Origin: Crocinitomicaceae bacterium
Lineage (GTDB): Bacteria; Bacteroidota; Bacteroidia; Flavobacteriales_D; Crocinitomicaceae
DNA length: 64,000 nt
Assembly (NCBI GenBank): GCA_014762645.1
Contig: JABURP010000017.1
Location: 62,001-126,000 of the forward strand
Reading direction: 5' to 3'
Position 1 is the first letter of the stretch, and every line of letters begins with the position of its first letter. Shown here in pieces: positions 18,073-27,275 of this stretch. The notes under the pieces were generated by a model, which saw only the letters and a program-made list of their open reading frames with translations, made no database searches and had not been told where the DNA came from. Made by a program: the position numbers and the translations under genes.

Positions 18073-18777
18073 ATGAAAGGATTAACAATTATTAGTTTAC
18101 TGATCTCAACGTTATCTTTAGGACAGGTCAATAATACCACCTGGGGTGTTGATGATACCATCCTTGTAATTTCCAAAACTACAGATTTCGGTCCCGTTCA
18201 TGATTATATTGAGGTATTTAATAATGCCGGACAGGATCTGCAAATGAGATGGGTGTATCACGAACCAGCTTCGTGGCCGACATTGTGGGAAACTAACTTT
18301 ACGGATCTTGAAAATAACTACTATGACCTCCAGCATCTGGATAGTGCAGACTTCACCTTACTGAACCCTCCAGGATGGTCAAATAAACTAATAATAGGTG
18401 TGCAGCATTTCTCTTTCGCACATACAGATACGATAAAATTCAAAGTATGGCCTATTGGCTTTCCTGAAGATTCACTTTGGCTGTATTATGTAATAGAAAT
18501 AGCACAGGGAAACGCCTGGGCAGGAATTGCAGAAGAGCAACAGGAAATTGATTATTGGTTGGATCAATCGTCCAGACAGTTCATGTTCATGGAAGATGTG
18601 GGAACTGTGGATATAAGTGTCTATGATCTTACTGGTAGGCTAGTTAAAAGAGTAAACGCTTTTCAGGCAATAAGTCATTCTGTGCTGGATTTTTCGGGTC
18701 TTAGAAACGGAACTTATATCGTTGATATTGCCGACCCTTTATCCGGAGCCCATTCCATTAAGGTCAATTTACGCTAG
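18073..18777 (+). CDS. T9SS-secreted protein with C-terminal sorting domain
   Basis: A 234-residue secreted protein. Residues 1-17 form a signal peptide ending SLSLGQ. The middle (20-155) is a beta-rich domain I do not recognise, with an Ig-like run (NAGQDLQMRWVYHEP). The last 75 residues form a T9SS type A sorting domain with the usual pattern VDISVYDLTGRLVK, then LRNGTYIVDI and a final basic strand IKVNLR. It is therefore exported by type IX secretion and released or attached to the cell surface. Its 3' end overlaps that of the convergent GNAT gene by 9 bp. Confidence 0.88.
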   Translation: MKGLTIISLLISTLSLGQVNNTTWGVDDTILVISKTTDFGPVHDYIEVFNNAGQDLQMRWVYHEPASWPTLWETNFTDLENNYYDLQHLDSADFTLLNPPGWSNKLIIGVQHFSFAHTDTIKFKVWPIGFPEDSLWLYYVIEIAQGNAWAGIAEEQQEIDYWLDQSSRQFMFMEDVGTVDISVYDLTGRLVKRVNAFQAISHSVLDFSGLRNGTYIVDIADPLSGAHSIKVNLR

Positions 18778-19275
18778 GGTCTTAATCATTAGGTAATCGT
18801 TTTCTGTGTGACCACTCCCGTAAGTGTTCGTCACTTCATCAGTTACTTTGAATCCGTGTTTTTTATAGAAGCCAATCGCTCGATCATTTAATTGATTGAC
18901 AAAAAGTTCGAGTGTTTTAATGTTGTTTTTTTCAACCAACTCATTAATAATACCCATGGCAGCTTTACCGGCTCCGGTATTTCGTTGATTGGCCAAAACA
19001 TAAAGTTTACTCAACACCATTTTGTCGTTCTCTATCTTGACGCTCATATAACCAATGGCCACACCATTTAGTTCTATAAGGAAATATTTCCAGGAGTTTT
19101 GAAGTTGTTCCTGAATGGCTTTTTTTGATTGATAAGTATCCAGATAATAATTGATATGATGCTCTGGCATTTGAGGTCCGTAAAACTCATGAAGTATTGA
19201 GTTTGCTAATACAGAGATAGTCTGGATGTCTCCCTCCTGATCATGATTTATCTCTCTGAATGTTGGCTGCATCAT
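18769..19275 (-). CDS. GNAT-family N-acetyltransferase
   Basis: A 168-residue GNAT acetyltransferase. Motif A with the acetyl-CoA pyrophosphate loop is LYVLANQRNTGAGKAAM (about residues 97-113), with the R-x-x-G-x-G pattern. Motif B follows with LFVNQLNDRAIGFYKKHGFKV, the usual N-x-x-A-x-x-F-Y-x-x-x-G-F. The N-terminal part (about 1-60) has the acceptor-binding helices. The acceptor is unknown. A TATCTTTA element (one mismatch to the -7 consensus) stands 4 bp before the ATG. It converges on the T9SS cargo gene with a 9-bp overlap. Confidence 0.9.
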   Translation of the reverse strand: MMQPTFREINHDQEGDIQTISVLANSILHEFYGPQMPEHHINYYLDTYQSKKAIQEQLQNSWKYFLIELNGVAIGYMSVKIENDKMVLSKLYVLANQRNTGAGKAAMGIINELVEKNNIKTLELFVNQLNDRAIGFYKKHGFKVTDEVTNTYGSGHTENDYLMIKTLA

Positions 19276-19373
19276 GAACTAAAGATATTGATTTTGTTAT
19301 AATTAGCTGCTCCGTTCAATAAATTGTTACACGCATTCAATAATCCTTTTTATGCATGGGATATACCTTTCCA

Positions 19374-21470
19374 TCAAATTCTAACCCCGATTACACACAC
19401 GTCATCCAATTGTTCAATTTGCCCTTTCCATTTATCAAATGAGTCCACCAGATAATTCTTCTGTTGATTGATTTCCATATCTTTTGCTGAAAGCAATAAC
19501 TTTTTAAAGTTTCCGGTCTTCATTTTCTTCCCTTTATCTCCACCAAATTGATCAGCATATCCATCTGAGAATATATAAATGGTGTCACCTGGGTAAACTT
19601 CTATTTCATGTGTATCAAATGGCTTGGTATCAATATACTTACCGATAGGTTGTTTATTCGCTTTGATCTCGATCATTTCATCTGATCCCTTGCGATTGAT
19701 CCAAAGTGGGTTATGGGCTCCTGCATATTTTAAAATAGAATGGGTATCGGAAGTCCTGTGCAGTGCACATAGCGCAATATCCATTCCGTCGTTTACCTGC
19801 TTATCCGATTTACCAAATTCGTCAAGCACAATTTCCCTTGTTTTGGTGAGTATCTCACCCGGATCAATTAAACCGTGTTCACGAACAGATCGGTTTAATC
19901 CATTATTACAAACTACTGAGACCATAGCGCCTGGCACTCCATGCCCGGTACAATCTGCTGCTGCAAACAGGGTAATGCCATTTTTTTCTTCCAACCAGTA
20001 AAAATCACCGGCAACCACGTCTTTAGGCTCGTAAAGAATGAATGATTTGGGCAACAGTTTATCTATTCTGGCTTTAGGGGGAAGTATGGCAAACTGAATT
20101 CTTTTGGCATAACGGATGGAGTCAAGAATTTCATTGTTTTTTTCTTCGATTTGAAGGTAAGCCGAGTGAATCTCTTCATTTTTATTCTGAATAATCGTGT
20201 TTTGTTCCTGTAATTTCTCATTGGCCCTTTTCTTCATAATCATCCCCCGGATGGCGAAAAATAGAATTACAGCAAAACCAAGTAATCCACCAGAAAGTAA
20301 ATACTGTTTAGTCTGTTCCGATTCCAATTCTTTCTCATGTTCCAATGCTGCAATTTGCTTTTCCTGAGTAATAAGATCAATTTCACGGGCTTTATCTTCC
20401 AGTTGATACTTCACCTCCATTTCATCCATGATCCGTTCTTTCTCCATGTTGAAAATACTATCATTAAGGTATTTGTATTGCTCAAAATTATCTAAGGCCC
20501 TTTTATAGTCTCCCTGTGTTTTATATAGATTATAGAGTAAATCATAGTTCTGAGACAATTCGGGTAAAGCCTCAATTTCTTTGCATATTTTCACATTTCT
20601 TTCCAGCACTCTTACAGCTTTGTGGTATTCTCCAGTTTCCTGATAAAGCCCACCAAGGCCTCTAAGGGGATTCGTTTCTGACCATGGATCGTTGATGTCT
20701 TCAGCAATAACCAGTGCCTCCAACAGGTTTTTTTCTGCTTTGTCATATTCCCCCAAGGCCGTATAGGTTTCACCAATATTACTCAGTGTGATGCACTGGC
20801 CGGCTCTGTCACCGAGAATTAAATCAAATTCAAGTGCTTTTTGATACATCTTTAGCGCAGTTGACAAATCTTCTGTGTCAAAAAATGTATTGGCCATATT
20901 GTTATAGTACATGGCAATTCCTGCTGTATCTTTTAATTCTTTAAATAACTCAAATGATTTGTTGAGATATTCTTTTGACTTTTCGTAGTCTTCCGAATAA
21001 TAATGGAGTACACCGATATCATTATAGCTGTTGGCTTCACCGACTTTGTTGCCAATCTCTATAAACAAACGTAAACCTTCCTGACTACAATTAAGTGCTT
21101 CCGGGTATTGACCTAAAAAGTCATGAATCATGGATTTGTCCCTATAGGCTTCGGCCAGTTCATAGGTCATGTTGTTCTTTTCATATAGCTGAACGAGTTC
21201 TTCTGAACAATAGAGAGCAAGGGAATAATTGCTTCTGGACTCGTGTGAAACTTGCATGCTCGCGAAGTATTCGATACGTTGACTATCACTCATGGAGTTA
21301 TCCGATCGTAAACAACTATCCAGGAAAAGACAATCTTCTTCACTTAGATCTTCCAGGTTAAGTTCTTCAATGCTTTTTGTTTGAGCAAAGGAATACTGAA
21401 CTGATCCACAAAGAATCAGGCATAATAAACATGCAATAAGTTGGATCATTAAAATCCGAGGCCTAATCAT
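19374..21470 (-). CDS. TPR-transmembrane-SpoIIE protein phosphatase
   Basis: A 698-residue membrane signal protein. It has an N-terminal signal or anchor (about residues 1-30), then a periplasmic row of TPR units (about 80-340; EANSYNDIGVLHYYSEDYEKS, MYYNNMANTFFDTED). A coiled coil comes before the single transmembrane helix (about 392-412), followed by a second coiled coil with DSIRYAKRIQFAILPP. The cytosolic PP2C-type SpoIIE phosphatase domain (about 475-698) has PKDVVAGDFYW, AAADCTGHGVPGAM, NDGMDIALC and a final DDVCVIGV; the Asp residues that bind Mn/Mg are present. Such proteins dephosphorylate anti-sigma-factor antagonists. A paralogue with the same layout lies at 25012-27120. No anti-sigma partner gene is adjacent. 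Confidence 0.93.
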   Translation of the reverse strand: MIRPRILMIQLIACLLCLILCGSVQYSFAQTKSIEELNLEDLSEEDCLFLDSCLRSDNSMSDSQRIEYFASMQVSHESRSNYSLALYCSEELVQLYEKNNMTYELAEAYRDKSMIHDFLGQYPEALNCSQEGLRLFIEIGNKVGEANSYNDIGVLHYYSEDYEKSKEYLNKSFELFKELKDTAGIAMYYNNMANTFFDTEDLSTALKMYQKALEFDLILGDRAGQCITLSNIGETYTALGEYDKAEKNLLEALVIAEDINDPWSETNPLRGLGGLYQETGEYHKAVRVLERNVKICKEIEALPELSQNYDLLYNLYKTQGDYKRALDNFEQYKYLNDSIFNMEKERIMDEMEVKYQLEDKAREIDLITQEKQIAALEHEKELESEQTKQYLLSGGLLGFAVILFFAIRGMIMKKRANEKLQEQNTIIQNKNEEIHSAYLQIEEKNNEILDSIRYAKRIQFAILPPKARIDKLLPKSFILYEPKDVVAGDFYWLEEKNGITLFAAADCTGHGVPGAMVSVVCNNGLNRSVREHGLIDPGEILTKTREIVLDEFGKSDKQVNDGMDIALCALHRTSDTHSILKYAGAHNPLWINRKGSDEMIEIKANKQPIGKYIDTKPFDTHEIEVYPGDTIYIFSDGYADQFGGDKGKKMKTGNFKKLLLSAKDMEINQQKNYLVDSFDKWKGQIEQLDDVCVIGVRI

Positions 21471-21586
21471 AGTGCAGCATGAAGATAATTATTCTAATAA
21501 AATTGCCTTTGTTTTATCGACGAATGGTAAGATAACCTAAACGATTTGCACAATATCTCGTTGGGTGCGAATTCCTCGTTGGTAAA

Positions 21587-22786
21587 TCATCTTTTATTTA
21601 TTTTCATAAAAACATAGGACGAAATCAAACCAACTAAAGCAAACAGGGCAAGTGTGCCAAAAATCATTTGATAACCCTGCATGCCCGGATGATTATCCAG
21701 CATGTTTCCTGTTAACGGACCCACAAAAATATCTGGAGTATATCCTACAATAGAAACGATACCGACTGCTGTACCTGTGTATACAAGCGGAATTTTACCT
21801 TTTTTCATGACGGCGTAGTACAAAGCTCGTGTAGCATATACACCAATCCCGGTAATTAAAACGGAAAGGATAAAGAATAAATACTCTGGAGGCCTTATCC
21901 CGCCAAAAGAAAAAATAAGTGCACCAAGTAATAAGCATCCAAATCCACCGAGGAGTAAATAAAAAGGATTGAAACGATCTGCAATAAAACCTATCATTAC
22001 TGCAACGACAGCTCTTAACAAGAGTAAATATGTTCCGATTTTTCCTGAGAGTAACTCGTCATAATTCATTATTTCATTAGCATATTGAGCAAAATAGTCC
22101 GTTATCTTATAGCCTACATACGCACTGAGTATGATGAACATCAACAACCAAACAGAAGGTAGTTTCAGACAGGCCAAATAGTACAATACAGGATTCCGCT
22201 CTGTTGGTTGAATGTCTTTTGGCAGTTTCAATCCAGTCAGTACGAATATTGAAATGAGGATGATTAAAAGAGATGAATAAAGAATTACCTGCCTGAAAAT
22301 TTCTTGTTTATTTTCAATATTCAGTAGCTCCGGATTGACAGGATACAACGTGGACAGCAGATAAACACCCATAAAACCAAACCCAGCAGCAACAAGTCCA
22401 CGGCCGCCATCCAGCATACCAAATGCTTTACCTTGCGATTTATTTGCTCCCCAAACTCTGGTGGCTTTTATGAGCGGAGACCAGAATAGAAATATTGTAG
22501 TAAACCCCCAGAAGCCAAAAAGAACCAACATCATTTCGTAGGACGGAAAAGTAGACATATAAATTCCTCCACAAGCTGTCAACAACATAGCAAAAGACAT
22601 TAGGTGTCGAGGTTGATATTTATCTGCTAATCCACCTCCAAGAAAGTAGGATATCAAGGCTACAATTCCATAGACCGAGAAGCAATAACCCAGTTCTTCA
22701 TTGCTTAAATCAAAAACATCCAAAAAAATTGGACGAAAAACTCGGGCCAAAACAAATGGTAATACAAAGATGGATTCACCTGCCAA
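21587..22786 (-). CDS. MFS transporter, start codon unclear
   Basis: A major facilitator superfamily carrier of at least 399 residues with about twelve membrane helices. Family traits include the loop GGGLADKYQPRHLM after helix 2 and DRFNPFYLLLGG after helix 8. DGGRGLVAAGFGFMGVYLLS fits the fifth helix and resembles sugar-phosphate or nitrate-type carriers; the substrate is unknown. The start is a problem: TTG 22786 lies inside what looks like the first helix (IYIILLLVLAGESIFVLPFVLARVF). The frame is open upstream to a stop at 22879-22877, but holds no ATG, GTG or other TTG, only ATC 22837, ATA 22849 and CTG 22795. A natural start would fall just before SSENKQPIY, about 22837. Either a rare start codon is used or the first codon has mutated. 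Confidence 0.82.
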   Translation of the reverse strand: MAGESIFVLPFVLARVFRPIFLDVFDLSNEELGYCFSVYGIVALISYFLGGGLADKYQPRHLMSFAMLLTACGGIYMSTFPSYEMMLVLFGFWGFTTIFLFWSPLIKATRVWGANKSQGKAFGMLDGGRGLVAAGFGFMGVYLLSTLYPVNPELLNIENKQEIFRQVILYSSLLIILISIFVLTGLKLPKDIQPTERNPVLYYLACLKLPSVWLLMFIILSAYVGYKITDYFAQYANEIMNYDELLSGKIGTYLLLLRAVVAVMIGFIADRFNPFYLLLGGFGCLLLGALIFSFGGIRPPEYLFFILSVLITGIGVYATRALYYAVMKKGKIPLVYTGTAVGIVSIVGYTPDIFVGPLTGNMLDNHPGMQGYQMIFGTLALFALVGLISSYVFMKINKR

Positions 22787-22981
22787 TACAAGCAGTAGAA
22801 TTATATAAATAGGCTGTTTGTTTTCGGAAGATGTGATACACGAATATATGGATTTCTGATTATTTACCTCTCTAAGTCACTGTAATGCAGAGGACTATAA
22901 ATTAGGCGCTGAAAAACTTGACTAAGCACTTGATTTTTAGTACCTTATATATAGACAAATCAAAATAAAAAAGGAGACGCT

Positions 22982-23440
22982 ATGAAAAAGATATTTAGTT
23001 TAGAAGCATTAGGGATAGGAGTATTGCTTATGCTTTACTTTATGATTGTTGACCTTATTGGTATGGCAGATCAGATCGAGTTGCGTTTCTTCAATATTGT
23101 AATACTCGCGGCTGGTATGTGGTATGCATTATACCGTAAGGCTACAAAAGGAAAAAAGTTCGGAGTGGAGTACCTGGATGGCTTTAAACAGGGATTACAG
23201 TTGACCTTCGGGGCGGCGGTGACTTTTGCTGCATTATTCGTGATTTATTCATTTGCAACAGATCACGCATTGGTGCAAGAGCTAGTAGGTACAGCTAATA
23301 TTCCGGATTTCATAACTATTTGGCATTTGGCAGCAGTAATTATATTTGAAGGTATGGCCTCCGGGTTAATTTTAAGTTTAATCATGATGCAGTACTTCAA
23401 ATATGAACAGCATAAGTCAAAAGGTATGGAACTTCGTTAG
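22982..23440 (+). CDS. DUF4199-like small membrane protein
   Basis: A 152-residue integral membrane protein with four helices: about residues 8-26, 36-52, 72-92 and 110-132. The pair YLDGFKQGLQLTFGAAVTFAALFVIY in the middle resembles DUF4199 proteins of Bacteroidota, whose function is not known. A real Shine-Dalgarno-like run, AGGAG, stands 5 bp before the ATG, which is rare in this genome. A strong terminator follows at 23474-23510, so it is a single-gene transcript. Confidence 0.8.
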   Translation: MKKIFSLEALGIGVLLMLYFMIVDLIGMADQIELRFFNIVILAAGMWYALYRKATKGKKFGVEYLDGFKQGLQLTFGAAVTFAALFVIYSFATDHALVQELVGTANIPDFITIWHLAAVIIFEGMASGLILSLIMMQYFKYEQHKSKGMELR

Positions 23441-23473
23441 TGACAGAATCAAATAGTTATGATTCTCATGTAA

Positions 23474-23510
23474 AAAGGGACAGGTAATCTTATCTGTCCC
23501 TTTATATTTT
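23474..23510 (+). terminator. Rho-independent terminator
   Basis: A perfect 10-bp stem, AAAGGGACAG (23474-23483) and CTGTCCCTTT (23494-23503), with a 10-nt loop, and a U-rich tail TTTATATTTT. It ends the DUF4199-like gene. Confidence 0.9.
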
Positions 23511-23546
23511 ACCTATAAAGCAACGTCAGACTAATTATTCATTTTC

Positions 23547-23554
23547 TATCTTTG
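23547..23554 (+). promoter_or_regulatory. Possible promoter -7 element TATCTTTG
   Basis: TATCTTTG, 17 bp before ATG 23572. It overlaps the alternative GTG start at 23554, which supports the ATG as the true start of the methyltransferase gene. Confidence 0.5.
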
Positions 23555-23571
23555 TGCGCCAAGTTTTAAGG

Positions 23572-24351
23572 ATGAAGAAGCTTTACAAATGGTTACTCAA
23601 TACGATTCCGCGCCCATGGCTGATTAGGTTAAGCTATGTATTCAGAGTTTTTGCGCCAGTATTTTATCGTGGAGATAATGTTGAGTGTCCGGTATGCGAG
23701 AAATCTTTCAGAAAGTTCCTGTCGTATGGCTCAAAAGTGAAACACAGAGATAATGTTCTTTGTCCTTATGATCTTACCCTCGAGCGGCACCGTTTAATGT
23801 GGCTGTATCTGAAACAGAAAACGGATTTTTTTACCAAGCCTGATCTTACGGTAATGCATATCGCTCCTGAACAATGCTTTCATAAAAAATTTAAAAAACA
23901 GAAAAACCTGAAATACACGACCGGTGATCTCGAATCACCTATTGTGGACCTGCACTTTGATTTACATGATATCCCACTTGAAGACAATCAGTATGAGGTG
24001 ATATTTTGTAATCACGTCATGGAGCACGTAAAGGATGATCTTCGGTGTATGAGAGAACTCTATAGAATAATGAAGCCCGGAGGTTGGGGGATAATGCAGG
24101 TTCCGATCGACTCTACCCGTGATACCACATACGAAGACTGGTCCATTACAACACCAGAAGAACGCGAAAAACATTTCTGGCAATATGATCATGTTCGCTT
24201 GTATGGAACTAATTATCCGGACAGACTTCGTGAAGCCGGATTTAAAGTAGATGTGATTGATTATTCTAAAGAACTCCCTGAAGAGCAGTTTAAACGCTAC
24301 AGGATTCCGAAAGAAGAGTTGTTGTATGTGGTTAGAAAAGAGGTGGGGTAG
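23572..24351 (+). CDS. Class I SAM methyltransferase with N-terminal zinc-ribbon-like motif
   Basis: A 259-residue class I methyltransferase from ATG 23572. The N-terminal part has a hydrophobic segment and a possible zinc ribbon: VECPVCEKSFRKFLSYG, then HRDNVLCPYD, giving CxxC plus a lone Cys with nearby His. The core has VMHIAPEQCF in place of the usual glycine-rich motif I, TTGDLESPIVDLHFDLHDIP (motif II), NHVMEHVKDD (motif IV) and LYRIMKPGGWGIMQVP (motif V). The change of the D-x-G-x-G loop to HIAPE is seen in a Bacteroidota subfamily of methyltransferase type 11 proteins, as far as I recall. The substrate is unknown. It has its own promoter element and no operon partner. Confidence 0.85.
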   Translation: MKKLYKWLLNTIPRPWLIRLSYVFRVFAPVFYRGDNVECPVCEKSFRKFLSYGSKVKHRDNVLCPYDLTLERHRLMWLYLKQKTDFFTKPDLTVMHIAPEQCFHKKFKKQKNLKYTTGDLESPIVDLHFDLHDIPLEDNQYEVIFCNHVMEHVKDDLRCMRELYRIMKPGGWGIMQVPIDSTRDTTYEDWSITTPEEREKHFWQYDHVRLYGTNYPDRLREAGFKVDVIDYSKELPEEQFKRYRIPKEELLYVVRKEVG

Positions 24352-24358
24352 TTTCTTG

Positions 24359-24952
24359 TTATTTTATAAATTGTCTGTATAACTTATACCCGTGCGTGTT
24401 CATCTTAATAATATCCTTACTGGCCGCATCCGCTTTTTCATTCTCTACTTTTGAAAGATCACCTTCTTTATCGGCGTCAATTTCAACTTCTTTGGACAAA
24501 TGTCTGATACAGGTTTTATCAAGAAAATAGTAGCGATTTTCGTAGTAAATCAATGTTTTTGCTTCTCCTCCTGACTCCCATAATTCATCTTCAGATATAC
24601 CCAATTCGTCTGCCGTATACATTTCACCTCTGGAATTTCCTTTAGAGAAGATGAAAAATAACTCACCCTTGTGAAAGTAATAGGAAGTAACATCTTCGGC
24701 CCAGTCATAATAGGAGGTTTCGGTTATTTTAATCAACTCTTTTTTGGTTGTATCATAATATCCGACTGTTTCTGTTGACCCTCCAGTCACGTAATCTTCA
24801 TCATAAAACAAGGTCAGTGGTATTTCCCTGCAATTTTTAAGTCGGGATTCAACATCCTTATAAAGTGAACGGATCTCCTCAATTCTGTCTTCATTGGTTT
24901 GAGCAGTTAAGACAAAAGAGGTGAACAGGAACAGTGCGATTAAACTTTTCAT
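24359..24952 (-). CDS. Exported protein of unknown function
   Basis: A 197-residue protein with a signal peptide (residues 1-17, FVLTAQ). The mature part is acidic, with a recurring pattern of a short strand then turn (DDTTKKELIKITETSYYDWAED-like), and ends in KLYRQFIK. I recognise no domain. It is on the minus strand, 7 bp from the convergent methyltransferase stop and 59 bp downstream of the start-side neighbour, the second SpoIIE phosphatase gene. It could read through from another promoter but has no overlap. Its size and signal peptide suggest a periplasmic protein. Confidence 0.75.
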   Translation of the reverse strand: MKSLIALFLFTSFVLTAQTNEDRIEEIRSLYKDVESRLKNCREIPLTLFYDEDYVTGGSTETVGYYDTTKKELIKITETSYYDWAEDVTSYYFHKGELFFIFSKGNSRGEMYTADELGISEDELWESGGEAKTLIYYENRYYFLDKTCIRHLSKEVEIDADKEGDLSKVENEKADAASKDIIKMNTHGYKLYRQFIK

Positions 24953-25011
24953 AGGCTCTTTTATGCAAAGTATACAATTTTCAGACCTGAATCAATAATA
25001 TGCATATAATC

Positions 25012-27120
25012 TTATACTTCAACACCGATTACACAGATATCATCCAACTGTTCAAGATCACCTTTCCAGGTGAAAAATTCATTTCTAATAATCTCTCCAA
25101 GGGTATCCGGATTTTCTTTATAATGCTTCAGAAGTAGTTCTCTAAATCTTGAGTATTTAAATTTCTTGCCGTCGGGTCCTCCAAATTGATCCATGTAGCC
25201 ATCTGTAAATAGAAAGAACTTGTCCCCTGAATGTATTTGCAAATGATGATTTGTAAAAGAGGAGGCCTTTTCAAAAGTTCCTATGGGCTGTTTGTCAGGC
25301 AATGTGATTTCGACTACTTCAGGGTTATTTTTTCGAATGATATAGAGTGGGTTATTGGCTCCTGCCCACTGCAATTCATTGGTTTTTATATTCCAGGAAC
25401 AGAGAGAAATATCCATACCATCCTTAACATTCCGCTGTGTTTCCGCAAATGTTTCGATTACAATTTCTCTCGTTTTATCTAGAATTCTGGCGGGTTCTGT
25501 TATATCAAATTCTCGCACCGCCCGATTCAGCGCGTTATGACACACAACAGATACCATGGCACCAGGAACACCATGTCCGGTACAGTCAGCTGCTGCAACC
25601 AACGTATTATCTCCTTTTTGGACCAACCAATAAAAGTCTCCACTTACTACATCCTTTGGTTCATAAAAAACAAAGCCTTTCTTTAGGAATTTATTTAAGG
25701 TATCTGAAGAAGGAAGAATAGCCTCCTGAATGCGTTTGGCATAAGAGATAGAGTCGGATATTTCTTTGTGAGTTGCAGCGAGTGCAATATGTTGCTTTTC
25801 AATTTCAGCTTTTTGTGACTCAACTTCTCTTTTTTGCTCATTTATCTTTTTGTTATCTCTTTTCTTTCTCTGATACGATCTCACACCAATTAGGAGTGCA
25901 ACAAATAATACAGCCATTCCACCAAATAGGGCGTAGTTTTGTGTTTCTTTTTCTTTGATTTTAACTTCCTGAACTTCTTTCTCCTTAGCGTGTTGCAGAC
26001 TATCTTTTAATGCCAGTTTTTGATATTCATACTGCATTGTTTTTTTCATGATAGACTTAGCATTTTCGGTACTTTTAACGCGATCCTGGAGTTCAATGTA
26101 AGTATCGGCGTATGATAAGGCAGTTTTATAATCTCCTTTTAGACGGTAGATATTAATCAGGGTAAATGCAGCGTTTCTAATATCCATAGGAAAACCAAGT
26201 TCTTCAGCAATACGCATACTCTCAAGCCCATAACGTTCAGCTTCTGAGTAATTTTTTAATTGTATGAGGACGCTTGCCAGATTATTTAAACTGGTCGTCA
26301 ACCCAACAGCAATATCGACATCCTTCCATAAATTATATCCTTTCAGGTAGTATTGATATGCCTTTCCATAGACTTTTTCAGAAAAATAGATGTCTCCAAT
26401 ATTATCATAGGACATAGCAATTCCCCTTATATCATTCAACTCTTTTCTTATTTTTAAACTGGCTTCAAAATACTCCAGGGCCTTAAATGGTTCGTGGTTA
26501 CTTTCATAAATGGTACCTATGTTATTGTAGGACATTGCAATACCTTCAAGGTCATTAATTTCTTTCTTAAGTTTTAGACTTTTGTGATGAAATTCCAGTG
26601 CTTTGGTAGTATCTCCGATTATGCTGTAGATAACGCCCAAATTGTTATAGTTGGTGGATATCCCTTCTTTGTTTTCAATGCTTTCATAGAGTTTAAGTCC
26701 TCTATGATAGTGATCCAGAGCCTTTAAAAGATCCCCTTTTTCGTCATAATAAAATCCGATATTGCTTATTCCACCGGCAATGAAGAAAATTAACCTGTCC
26801 CTTACAACTGGGTTTCTTTCATAGGTCAATTTTTGTTTGGCGGTATGGATCATTAATCGATTGTATTTAGGCCAAACTTCTGGATTCCAACATCTATCAA
26901 CAATGAATAGGATGTGGTCTAACTTCACAGTATCATTGTCTGTTGCATGATATTTGATCAAGGTGGTGTCAATCAAGTCCCTATCAAATTCTGATAGTTT
27001 TTCAAGATCAAGAGAATCGATCAAGTAGAACTGCTTGTCCGCAAAGTTTTGAGCACAAAGAAGCTTAGGAGCAAGTGCCCAGGAAACACACAAAAACAGT
27101 ATCAAATGATATTTGCGCAA
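25012..27120 (-). CDS. TPR-transmembrane-SpoIIE protein phosphatase, paralogue
   Basis: A 702-residue protein with the same layout as the one at 19374: signal peptide (1-23, ending LLCAQ), about six periplasmic TPR units (about 110-330) with phrases such as GISTNYNNLGVIYSIIGDT and GIAMSYNNIGTIYESN, a transmembrane helix (about 398-416, LFGGMAVLFVALLIGV), a coiled coil leading into SDSISYAKRIQEAILP, and a SpoIIE phosphatase domain (about 480-702). The catalytic motifs PKDVVSGDFYW, AAADCTGHGVPGAM, KDGMDISLCSW and LDDICVIGV are intact. The TPR part differs clearly from the other copy while the phosphatase part is close, so they probably sense different inputs and act on similar targets (inference). 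Confidence 0.93.
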   Translation of the reverse strand: MRKYHLILFLCVSWALAPKLLCAQNFADKQFYLIDSLDLEKLSEFDRDLIDTTLIKYHATDNDTVKLDHILFIVDRCWNPEVWPKYNRLMIHTAKQKLTYERNPVVRDRLIFFIAGGISNIGFYYDEKGDLLKALDHYHRGLKLYESIENKEGISTNYNNLGVIYSIIGDTTKALEFHHKSLKLKKEINDLEGIAMSYNNIGTIYESNHEPFKALEYFEASLKIRKELNDIRGIAMSYDNIGDIYFSEKVYGKAYQYYLKGYNLWKDVDIAVGLTTSLNNLASVLIQLKNYSEAERYGLESMRIAEELGFPMDIRNAAFTLINIYRLKGDYKTALSYADTYIELQDRVKSTENAKSIMKKTMQYEYQKLALKDSLQHAKEKEVQEVKIKEKETQNYALFGGMAVLFVALLIGVRSYQRKKRDNKKINEQKREVESQKAEIEKQHIALAATHKEISDSISYAKRIQEAILPSSDTLNKFLKKGFVFYEPKDVVSGDFYWLVQKGDNTLVAAADCTGHGVPGAMVSVVCHNALNRAVREFDITEPARILDKTREIVIETFAETQRNVKDGMDISLCSWNIKTNELQWAGANNPLYIIRKNNPEVVEITLPDKQPIGTFEKASSFTNHHLQIHSGDKFFLFTDGYMDQFGGPDGKKFKYSRFRELLLKHYKENPDTLGEIIRNEFFTWKGDLEQLDDICVIGVEV

Positions 27121-27275
27121 TTCAATCGTTTTAATCGGCTTAAATTAATAAATATCAACTGTTCAGCATTAATTATATCGATTACTCGTTCCATTGATCA
27201 GATTAATACAATCTAAAAAAGGCGAATAAAGAGCTAACACACTGATCAATATGATTATTTTTAAAAGAAAACATC

